Shown: in pieces, positions 57,893 to 64,000 of the stretch
Numbering within the stretch: position 1 is the stretch's first letter
How the letters are laid out: each line of letters begins with the position of its first letter
Assembly (NCBI GenBank): GCA_913058395.1
Contig: CAJXQI010000021.1
Span: forward strand, 22,201-86,200
Length of the DNA: 64,000 nucleotides
Direction: 5' to 3'
DNA from: an uncultured Colwellia sp.
GTDB taxonomy: Bacteria; Pseudomonadota; Gammaproteobacteria; Enterobacterales; Alteromonadaceae
Translations under genes and position numbers: made by a program
Notes under the pieces: generated by a model
What the model was told of the DNA's origin: nothing
The model's database searches: none
What the model saw: the letters and a program-made list of their open reading frames with translations, nothing else

Positions 57893-58444
57893 ATGATAAA
57901 TATTAGAAAATTAACGACTAGCGCTTTACTCGCCGCGCTGACAATCTTGGGCTCAGCCTGTAATGGCGAAAATGCTCAGGCTAGTAAAGAAAATAATGAC
58001 CCCGCTCGTAAGATGCAATGTATCGAACAACAAAGTCAGTGTTTTTTTGATGTAGCAGAAGGGCGTGTCGACGTGTTGTTTGATGTAGATAAGATAATTG
58101 CAGAACAAGCATTTAACATTTCTGTAAATTATACCGGTGCTAAAACTATCAATACCGTTAGTGGCTATATGGAAGGTGTTGATATGTTTATGGGGAAAAT
58201 CCCTTTGTTTTTAGAAAAAAGCATAAATGCGGATAGCACAGGTAATGTAAAAGCGGTATCTACAGGTACAGTTGTCGACAATGCCGAATCAATGAGTCAA
58301 AACAACATTCAAGCCTTTCAGGGCGAAGTATTAGTCGGTAGTTGCTCTGCTGAAAAAATGACTTGGAAAATATGGCTAACCTTTACTGATAATGACAAAA
58401 AAAATTATACAAAAATGCTAACTATCGTCAGCCATCGTAGCTAA
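57893..58444 (+). CDS. Putative lipoprotein, unknown function
   Basis: From the ATG at 57893 the protein has a signal sequence with a possible lipobox LGSAC, though Gly at position -3 is unusual. The mature part holds a Cys pair (MQCIEQQSQCFF) and a later Cys (VGSCSAEKM), and is otherwise a beta-rich domain of about 140 residues. I do not recognise the family. The divergent arrangement with the FNR paralogue, with an FNR-like box between, suggests a role in low-oxygen respiration (inference). A frame from 57830 would overlap the palindrome and lacks a proper signal peptide. Confidence 0.7.
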   Translation: MINIRKLTTSALLAALTILGSACNGENAQASKENNDPARKMQCIEQQSQCFFDVAEGRVDVLFDVDKIIAEQAFNISVNYTGAKTINTVSGYMEGVDMFMGKIPLFLEKSINADSTGNVKAVSTGTVVDNAESMSQNNIQAFQGEVLVGSCSAEKMTWKIWLTFTDNDKKNYTKMLTIVSHRS

Positions 58445-58499
58445 ACTCTGTTTTGGCAATAACTATCCGTTCTAGTTGCTTTCGTGCTCAAAACGACGA

Positions 58500-59120
58500 T
58501 TAACTAGTCGCTAACCAAATGGCGACCATAATCATCAAGCTACCCGATACTTTATTAAGTAATTGTACGTTATTACGCTGCGTTAACGCTTTGCCAATAG
58601 TTTTTCCGCCAGTGGCGTAAATCGTCATGCAAATAAACTCAGATAGTAATATTACGGCTACTAGCATGCTTAACTGAGGAGCTAGTTGTAAATCGGGATT
58701 AATAAAGGGCGGAAGTAGCGATACCATGAATGCCCAACCTTTTGGGTTAGCAATTGCAGTGAAAAAACCTTGTTTGAATAAACTTGATTTATTAATTGAT
58801 TGAGTATTTTGTTCTGCAGAAAGTGCGAGCTTTCCTTTCGCTCGCCACATATTAATACCAACATAGGCAAGGTAAAGCGCACCAAGTATTTTAAAGCCCT
58901 GAAACAATTCTGGCAGTTTGCTCATTAATGTTGCAACACCTAACACAGAAGCAATCGCGACTGTTGCGACTCCTAATAGTTCACCATACATCATCCAAAA
59001 TGTTTTTCTTACGCCTATGGTAATGCCTAAGCTCATGGCTAAAGTCATACACATACCGGGTGTTATGCTAACGATGAAAAATGTTGGGATAAAAAGGCTT
59101 AACAAAGTGAAGTCAATCAA
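58500..59120 (-). CDS. LysE/RhtB-family exporter
   Basis: The 206-residue protein has six hydrophobic segments and the family start SITPGMCMTLAMSLGITIGVR, then the conserved KILGALYLAYVGINMWR and the F/N-rich GFFTAIANPKGWAF. LysE/RhtB proteins export amino acids such as lysine, homoserine or threonine. Which one is unknown. It is monocistronic and convergent with the lipoprotein gene. Confidence 0.88.
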   Translation of the reverse strand: MIDFTLLSLFIPTFFIVSITPGMCMTLAMSLGITIGVRKTFWMMYGELLGVATVAIASVLGVATLMSKLPELFQGFKILGALYLAYVGINMWRAKGKLALSAEQNTQSINKSSLFKQGFFTAIANPKGWAFMVSLLPPFINPDLQLAPQLSMLVAVILLSEFICMTIYATGGKTIGKALTQRNNVQLLNKVSGSLMIMVAIWLATS

Positions 59121-59219
59121 TGCTTGAATACCTATCGGTGATTAATAGAGATAAAATACTAAGAGAGTTGAATGGTACTGTAATTTAATCGCCTTTCGTA
59201 GTTAAAAGGTAGAAATAAA

Positions 59220-59243
59220 AAAACGTGGCATTAGCCACGTTTT
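59220..59243 (-). terminator. Terminator after the DUF3083 gene
   Basis: AAAACGTGGC pairs perfectly with GCCACGTTTT around ATTA, with A run on the left, so it acts on the minus-strand gene ending at 59266. Confidence 0.85.
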
Positions 59244-59265
59244 AATAATGTTCCAGAAATTGTGT

Positions 59266-60384
59266 CTACTTTTCTTGATAAAAGCCAATATGCTGATGAA
59301 AACGCACATTTAATTCTTCTTTATCATTCACGTATTCAAGCTTTTCAGCGATGCTATGTAAAGCATGCTCAATTTGCACAAGGAATTTACCAAAGCCATG
59401 ACTTGTTTTATCTTGCTCACTGGCAACAAAAACAAATTGCACACTATCAACTAATTGATCAGCAGCCCATTTGCATGTGTAACCGCCACTAGTATTTTTA
59501 GGGTTATAACCCAGCATGATTAATTCGCCTTTCGCGATGGTATTTTCATCATCACTACGACGAACAATAGGCACTAGACCATTCGCAATTACAGCACCAT
59601 TATTTAAGTGATGCTTTTTAGCTGCACTAATAAAGGCGTCAGCAATAAAGTTATAAAGTGGGTTGTAATTTTCACCTTCACTATGGTCTAGTTCAACTAA
59701 GTTGCGTAAACGGCGGTTGATTGGCATATCAACAATAGCGTAAGTCAATTCATCAGTGTTTTCTGGTAATGAAATATCATCAGGGGCATAGCGATTTGAA
59801 ATGCTGCGCAGTTTATGAACTTGATTACCTTGAACGCCTTTGTCTTTAGCAAACAAGTCGTAGGTTAAATGCTGGTGATCACATACGCGCATTTCATCGG
59901 TACTGATACCTGTTTGCTCTGTAAATTTAGTAATCGCACTCAGTACTTTTTGATGAAAAATTGCAGAGTTGTGTCTTACTTCATCACCATTGGCTAGAAA
60001 AACTAAATGAATTTTACTTGCTTGTTTATGACCGTCGTAATGTGCACTTTGGCTAAAGTGATAACGAGAGTTATAAAGGAATAATATTTGTTGCTCAGTT
60101 TGAGCGGTTATTTTTTCAGGGCTAAATCGAATACGGGTAAATTTGTCATTGGCAACAAATTGGCCACTTTCAATATCGAGTTCTTCATTAATTTTAAAGA
60201 ACATCTCTGACAATTTTTTATAAAACGGTAAAAATGGTTGGTCGCTATTTAAATCGACAGGGCCCGCAATTTTTTCAATTAATTGCTCGGTGATATTAAA
60301 TTTGGCGAGTAAATATTGATTTTCACGAGCTGAAGACGGAATGTAAACTTTATGTTGTGTACTTCTTTTACGGGAAAGTGGCAT
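59266..60384 (-). CDS. DUF3083 family protein
   Basis: The protein of about 372 residues starts MPLSRKRSTQHKVYIPS, the usual opening of DUF3083 proteins from Alteromonadales. It looks cytosolic, with no signal or membrane segment, and holds conserved His-rich phrases such as RVCDHQHLTYDLFAKD and FLANGDEVRHNSAIFHQ. Function is unknown. I chose the ATG at 60384; a longer frame from 60441 would run into an FNR-like box at 60444-60457. Confidence 0.8.
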   Translation of the reverse strand: MPLSRKRSTQHKVYIPSSARENQYLLAKFNITEQLIEKIAGPVDLNSDQPFLPFYKKLSEMFFKINEELDIESGQFVANDKFTRIRFSPEKITAQTEQQILFLYNSRYHFSQSAHYDGHKQASKIHLVFLANGDEVRHNSAIFHQKVLSAITKFTEQTGISTDEMRVCDHQHLTYDLFAKDKGVQGNQVHKLRSISNRYAPDDISLPENTDELTYAIVDMPINRRLRNLVELDHSEGENYNPLYNFIADAFISAAKKHHLNNGAVIANGLVPIVRRSDDENTIAKGELIMLGYNPKNTSGGYTCKWAADQLVDSVQFVFVASEQDKTSHGFGKFLVQIEHALHSIAEKLEYVNDKEELNVRFHQHIGFYQEK

Positions 60385-60443
60385 AGCAATTAACCTATTG
60401 ATTGAAAACGTTAGCATAGTAGCAACATTAAACGTGGTCAAAT

Positions 60444-60457
60444 ATGATTTATATCAA
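60444..60457. promoter_or_regulatory. FNR-like box upstream of the DUF3083 gene
   Basis: ATGATTTATATCAA matches nine of ten fixed FNR positions, about 66 bases before the ATG. The spacing fits an FNR-activated promoter. Confidence 0.5.
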
Positions 60458-60659
60458 AGAGTAAGGCAGCAATTTTTTCCATTTATTTGAGGCTATAAAC
60501 TCTGTGATTATATTTGCTTGCCAATAGAATGAATTTGTTAAATAAATGTATCGATTTACTGGTGAATATTTAGCTGTATTAATTTGTTCATTAGACCTAC
60601 CTAATTTGGTCTGTATTTGTTTATAATCGTTGCGTCATTCGCAACTTAAGAATAAAAAT

Positions 60660-62294
60660 ATGAAAAAAATATTAGCTTTAACTTTGCTTACATCAGCGGT
60701 TATAACTGGCTGTGGTACGCAAAATACTGAGCAAACTAATACTGCTAGCGATTTTACCGCAAGCTATAATAGTATCAATAAAGAACAGCTTACCGAACAT
60801 ATTAAAGTACTTGCCTCAGATGAGTTTGAAGGCCGTGCACCATCGAGTAAAGGTGAAGAACTTACGCTTGATTATTTAACTAAGCAATTAACCGCAATTG
60901 GTTTTAAGCCAGGCAACGGTGATAGCTTTTTACAAGCTGTGCCTATGGTATCTATCGAAGCGTCGCCAGAAATGACTTTGTCGATTGGTGGTAAAGATTA
61001 TCAATATGGTCACGATATGGTTATGGGTTCAAGCCGTATTAGCGATTTTGAGCAACTTAAAGATTCTGACTTAGTTTTTGTTGGCTATGGTGTTAATGCG
61101 CCTGAGTACCAATGGAATGATTATGAAGGACTGGACGTAAAAGGCAAAACGGTTGTTATTTTAGTGAACGACCCAGGTTTTGCCACTAAAGATCCTGCAT
61201 TATTTAATGGCAACGCCATGACATATTACGGTCGTTGGACATATAAATATGAAGAAGCGAGTCGTCAAGGTGCTGAAGGTGCAATTATAATTCATGAAAC
61301 TGCACCAGCATCATATGGTTGGTCAGTGGTTGAACATTCATGGACTGGGCCTCAATTTGGTTTTGTTCGTGAAGACCTTAATAAAGGGCGTGTTGCTGTT
61401 GAAGGTTGGGTTAATACCGACGTAGCGAAAGAGTTATTTGCAAATGCAGGCTTAAACTTTGAACAAGCAAAAGCAAAAGCTGCTAAAGGTAGCTACCATG
61501 TTGATATGGGAGACTTAACAGCTTCTGTTGCTGTGAAAAATACTGTTAAAAAATCAACATCATATAACTTCATTGCTACCTTACCAGGTAGTGTAAAACC
61601 TGATGAGCATATTCTTTATACGGCACATTGGGATCATTTAGGTAAAGATACCAGTAAAGATGGTGACCAAATTTATAATGGCGCCGTTGATAATGCATCA
61701 GGTACTGCAGCTCTAATTGAAGTGGCTGAAGCATTTTCGAAATTACCTGTAGCACCTGAGCGTTCAATTACTATTATGGCGGTAACTGCAGAAGAGCAAG
61801 GCTTATTAGGCTCTAAATTTTATGCTGCAAACCCTGTGATCCCTGCAGCTAAAACTGTTGCTAATATTAATATGGATGCATTAAACGTTAATGGCCGTAG
61901 TAAAGATGTTTCTGTCTATGGTTTAGGTCAGTCACAACTTGATGAATACTTAACAGTTGCAGCTAAAAAGCAAGGTCGCATTATTTCAGGTGATCCTCGT
62001 CCGGCAGCAGGTATTTACTATCGTTCAGATCATTTCGCCTTTGCTAATATCGGTATCCCAGCTCTTTATGCTAAGAGTGGCCCAGAGCCTGTTGATGCCG
62101 CTACTAAAGCCTTACGTGAAGTATTGAATCCTATTTTAGCTAAGTGTTATCACAATGCCTGTGATGAATATAATGAGCAATGGGATCTTTCTGGTGCGGT
62201 TGAAGATATGCAAGCTTTCTTTGAAATTGGCTATGAGCTATCTAACGAAGGTGTTTGGCCTAAATGGAGCAAAACTTCAGAGTTTAAACGCTAG
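60660..62294 (+). CDS. M28-family metallopeptidase lipoprotein with PA insert
   Basis: From the ATG at 60660 there is a lipoprotein signal (LLTSAVITGCGTQ). The M28 zinc peptidase shows ligands in HWDHLGKD, GAVDNASGTAALIEVA, TAEEQGLLGSKF, INMDALNV and the final YRSDHFAFANIGIP. A PA (protease-associated) domain covers about residues 130-230, as in secreted aminopeptidases of marine bacteria. It likely trims peptides in the periplasm or at the outer membrane. A longer frame from a TTG at 60630 lacks a signal at its start. Confidence 0.92.
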   Translation: MKKILALTLLTSAVITGCGTQNTEQTNTASDFTASYNSINKEQLTEHIKVLASDEFEGRAPSSKGEELTLDYLTKQLTAIGFKPGNGDSFLQAVPMVSIEASPEMTLSIGGKDYQYGHDMVMGSSRISDFEQLKDSDLVFVGYGVNAPEYQWNDYEGLDVKGKTVVILVNDPGFATKDPALFNGNAMTYYGRWTYKYEEASRQGAEGAIIIHETAPASYGWSVVEHSWTGPQFGFVREDLNKGRVAVEGWVNTDVAKELFANAGLNFEQAKAKAAKGSYHVDMGDLTASVAVKNTVKKSTSYNFIATLPGSVKPDEHILYTAHWDHLGKDTSKDGDQIYNGAVDNASGTAALIEVAEAFSKLPVAPERSITIMAVTAEEQGLLGSKFYAANPVIPAAKTVANINMDALNVNGRSKDVSVYGLGQSQLDEYLTVAAKKQGRIISGDPRPAAGIYYRSDHFAFANIGIPALYAKSGPEPVDAATKALREVLNPILAKCYHNACDEYNEQWDLSGAVEDMQAFFEIGYELSNEGVWPKWSKTSEFKR

Positions 62295-62364
62295 TTATAT
62301 AATTACTGTCGAAGGCTAGCCACTAACTAGGTAGTGCTTATCTAAGACATATTTATAAATTATC

Positions 62365-62395
62365 AAAGCAGCAATTGTTTTATTGCTGCTTTTTT
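62365..62395 (+). terminator. Terminator after the M28 peptidase
   Basis: AAAGCAGCAAT pairs with ATTGCTGCTTT around a short loop, followed by T. Confidence 0.88.
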
Positions 62396-62487
62396 ATGTC
62401 TATACCGGAAAAATAGTTAATAAAAATGGGGGGATACTGAATTCACAGAGGGCAGGTAGGTAAACATATACTTGTTTTGATAAGAGT

Positions 62488-62521
62488 ACAGTCCATTGCT
62501 CTAGCAGCTGAGCTATTGAGA
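62488..62521 (-). pseudogene. tRNA-Asn 5'-half relic
   Basis: The plus-strand stretch ACAGTCCATTGCTCTAGCAG and the following CTGAGCTATTGAGA match the intact tRNA-Asn with about three changes in 33 bases. No matching 3' half lies beside it, so it cannot fold to a tRNA. Confidence 0.7.
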
Positions 62522-62550
62522 CGTAATATCCAATTCACTATATTTTAGAT

Positions 62551-62610
62551 TAAAAAAAACTGCTAAAAATCAGGTTTCTCAAAATGGTGATGTATACCTG
62601 ACTTGTAGGC
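62551..62610 (-). pseudogene. Decayed tRNA-Asn 3' end with its terminator
   Basis: A run of A, then ACTGCTAAAAATCAGG and TTTCT, matches the terminator after the intact tRNA-Asn (63885-63915). The next bases (ACCTGACTTGTAGG) resemble the tRNA 3' half. It lies 77 bases from the end of the 302-residue gene. Confidence 0.6.
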
Positions 62611-62686
62611 TTAACCTTTACTCTAACAACAGAATACAGGTGTGTTTAGTAAGGGGGCGATGTGTATTTTTAACTGGATTATTACA

Positions 62687-63595
62687 TCAATAAGGTTCAT
62701 CAATCTCAAATGATCTCTTATTGGCTGTGTTAATAACTTTAAGATTAAGCCCATCAGTTAACTCTAGCTTGATCTTTAAGTTTGTACTCGGTTTATCAAT
62801 GAGAAGTAGGCTATTGATATTGTGCTCGTTATTCAAAATTTTTGATTCTAATTCATCTGTTCTTTTAATAATACGTAATGCGTTTATTGCGGCTTTTTGG
62901 GGGTGTTTGCTAGATGTAAAGCCACCACCAATCGGCATGTATTCCGTTTTATCTGCGACTGTTACGTTGGCATTAGCAGCATTTATCCTCACAGCCTTAC
63001 GTTCTTCCTGTGTTATAACTTCTTCACTATCCGTTCTAAAAATCATATGTGAAATAACGTGGGGCCAGTTGTCGTGTAATGTCTGTATCAAGTCAGTATT
63101 GGTCCAAGTTATGTGTTGAGCACCGCTTTTCTCATGAAGTAAGGTGTCTAGCAAGTACGCTTCATTGCCATCAAAATACGCGAATAGCATTTCATCGCCT
63201 TTACCTCCTTTTTCCAAATGAATATGGTAGATTCCCCATTCAAAGCGAAGTAAATCAGTTTTTTTATTTTGATGTTTACCTTTAACTTGTTTACTTAGAA
63301 ATGGATTTATATCTTCGCCCTTAGATAGCATCGATATTATATTTACTATTTCAGTACGCTTTTGTAGTTGTGGAGATATATGAATGCTCCACTTTTTGAT
63401 CGGTATCCTGCGTTCTGTCACTGTGAGAAAGTGAAGCACTAAGTTTCTTATATCGTAATGTTTATAGCTTAGGAGAGCTTCGTTAGCATTAATGTGTTGT
63501 TTTCTTAGCTCTTTAAAACTAGGTATTGGGTAACCAAAACCTTTTAGTTTTTCTTTGATTTCAGTTTCTAAATCCTTAAAGAAATCCAACTCCAT
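62687..63595 (-). CDS. Uncharacterised 302-residue protein inside tRNA-Asn relics
   Basis: I do not recognise a named family. The middle holds a strongly patterned block: LLRFEWGIYHIHLEKGG (His124 and His126), then MLFAYFDGNEAYLLDTL, and HDNWPHVI near residue 175. From memory, uncharacterised bacterial proteins of accessory regions carry a similar block (WGIHHLHL followed by NWP), which may be an enzyme core. The N-terminal 90 residues and the last 90 residues are less patterned; no signal or membrane segment is seen. It lies alone between decayed tRNA-Asn copies, a typical place for transferred genes. Confidence 0.7.
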   Translation of the reverse strand: MELDFFKDLETEIKEKLKGFGYPIPSFKELRKQHINANEALLSYKHYDIRNLVLHFLTVTERRIPIKKWSIHISPQLQKRTEIVNIISMLSKGEDINPFLSKQVKGKHQNKKTDLLRFEWGIYHIHLEKGGKGDEMLFAYFDGNEAYLLDTLLHEKSGAQHITWTNTDLIQTLHDNWPHVISHMIFRTDSEEVITQEERKAVRINAANANVTVADKTEYMPIGGGFTSSKHPQKAAINALRIIKRTDELESKILNNEHNINSLLLIDKPSTNLKIKLELTDGLNLKVINTANKRSFEIDEPY

Positions 63596-63750
63596 GTCGT
63601 TCTCCGATAACTGTACAAAATAATATTGGAAGCATTTTATCTAGTTAGTAAGATATGGCAATAAGTAGGTTAAATAACTAGCTGTTTTAAAACGAGGTTT
63701 GCGAAGCTTAATAAGGACGTTACTATAAGTGTAGATTGTATTAGGCCGCT

Positions 63751-63846
63751 GTGGATCACCAAACTGGACTTGAAAAAAAATAACAGGGACAAGCGTCTGT
63801 TAATTATAAAAATAAAGTTTGTTTCTCTACTAACTGAGCTATTGGT
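63751..63846 (-). pseudogene. Full-length decayed tRNA-Asn
   Basis: In plus-strand order it keeps CTGGACTTGA (T arm), AGGGACAA, and CTCTACTAACTGAGCTATTG (D arm and acceptor start) of the intact tRNA-Asn, with insertions between them. The anticodon arm is lost. It cannot form a working cloverleaf. Confidence 0.7.
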
Positions 63847-63889
63847 AATGAACAAGTGGATATGAAAATATCAAATTTCAGACGAAAAA

Positions 63890-63911
63890 AAACCTGCTAA
63901 AAAGCAGGTTT
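63890..63911 (-). terminator. Terminator of tRNA-Asn
   Basis: AAACCTGCT pairs with AGCAGGTTT around a short A loop; on the minus strand it leads into a T run. Confidence 0.85.
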
Positions 63912-63918
63912 CTTAATG

Positions 63919-63994
63919 TGGCTCCTCAACCTGGACTTGAACCAGGGACAAACGGATTAACAGTCCGTTGCTCTACCAACTGAGCTATTGAGGA
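63919..63994 (-). tRNA. tRNA-Asn (GTT)
   Basis: The minus strand gives a full cloverleaf: acceptor TCCTCAA with TTGAGGA and encoded GCCA, D arm AGCTCAGTTGGTAGAGC, anticodon arm ACGGA-CTGTTAA-TCCGT with anticodon GTT, and T arm CCTGG-TTCAAGT-CCAGG. Length is 76 nt with CCA. It is next to the right edge of the window, so further tRNA copies may follow outside. Confidence 0.97.
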
Positions 63995-64000
63995 ATTGTT

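Overview
The window is an AT-rich stretch of a gammaproteobacterial chromosome, most like a marine member of the Alteromonadales. Colwelliaceae (Colwellia or Thalassotalea) is my best guess. This rests on protein style and on conserved blocks: thrS-infC-rpmI-rplT, pheS-pheT-ihfA, norM divergent from ribE, and ccoNOQP-ccoH-ccoI-ccoS followed by fnr-uspE-ttcA. A class GN sortase paired with its VIT/VWA target protein, a combination known from marine Proteobacteria, points the same way. The window is ordinary core chromosome with small accessory patches. I see no prophage, CRISPR array, integrase or transposase gene.

Layout. 1-5.4 kb: DUF1456 protein (cut by the window edge), small membrane protein, YeiH-type transporter, a 266-bp inverted-repeat element, a RIO1-type kinase, a GhrA-like dehydrogenase and a LysR regulator. 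5.7-7.9 kb: glutathione-dependent formaldehyde detoxification (frmA-frmB), divergent from the LysR gene. 7.9-10.8 kb: sortase and its target. 11-17.6 kb: single genes (orphan protein, serine hydrolase, DGC protein behind a perfect FNR box, membrane protein, GrpB, MscS, SIMPL, NTF2-like). 17.7-24.4 kb: tRNA-Val, norM/ribE, CPXCG protein, fructosamine kinase, fdxA, FAD oxidoreductase, START protein. 24.9-29.5 kb: translation operon and purC. 29.7-31.8 kb: PilZ and two paralogous GYF-domain coiled-coil proteins. 32.2-34.1 kb: glnK-amtB behind NtrC-like and sigma-54-like sites. 34.5-38.2 kb: pheST-ihfA. 38.3-44.2 kb: a second repeat family, DUF2937, an ATM1-type ABC exporter, DUF1415, a second copy of the 266-bp element, a 31-codon small gene, a membrane protein and Bax. 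44.3-46.4 kb: OmpK/Tsx porin and purine permease. 46.4-57.7 kb: ttcA, uspE, fnr, cbb3 oxidase assembly and structural genes, and a second Fe-S-type FNR paralogue. 57.9-62.3 kb: putative lipoprotein, LysE exporter, DUF3083, M28 peptidase. 62.4-64 kb: an intact tRNA-Asn followed by decayed tRNA-Asn copies that flank one uncharacterised 302-aa gene.

How it works together. The strongest theme is oxygen control. The high-affinity cbb3 oxidase, its copper/haem assembly factors, FNR, a second FNR with the same four cluster cysteines at identical spacing, UspE and TtcA are all together. FNR-like boxes (TTGAT-N4-ATCAA or one mismatch) sit before ccoN (two), uspE, the FNR paralogue/lipoprotein pair, the DUF3083 gene and the distant DGC gene. 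A second theme is nitrogen control of glnK-amtB, where amtB also carries a run of ten G in its coding sequence.

Most unusual items: the 266-bp element, whose two ends differ between copies but change together; the decayed tRNA-Asn array with its passenger gene; the PilZ-GYF-GYF cluster; the twin FNR circuit with a shared extra palindrome; and the 31-codon gene with a perfect Shine-Dalgarno sequence. All function calls come from reading the translated sequence and from memory of protein families. No database search was run.
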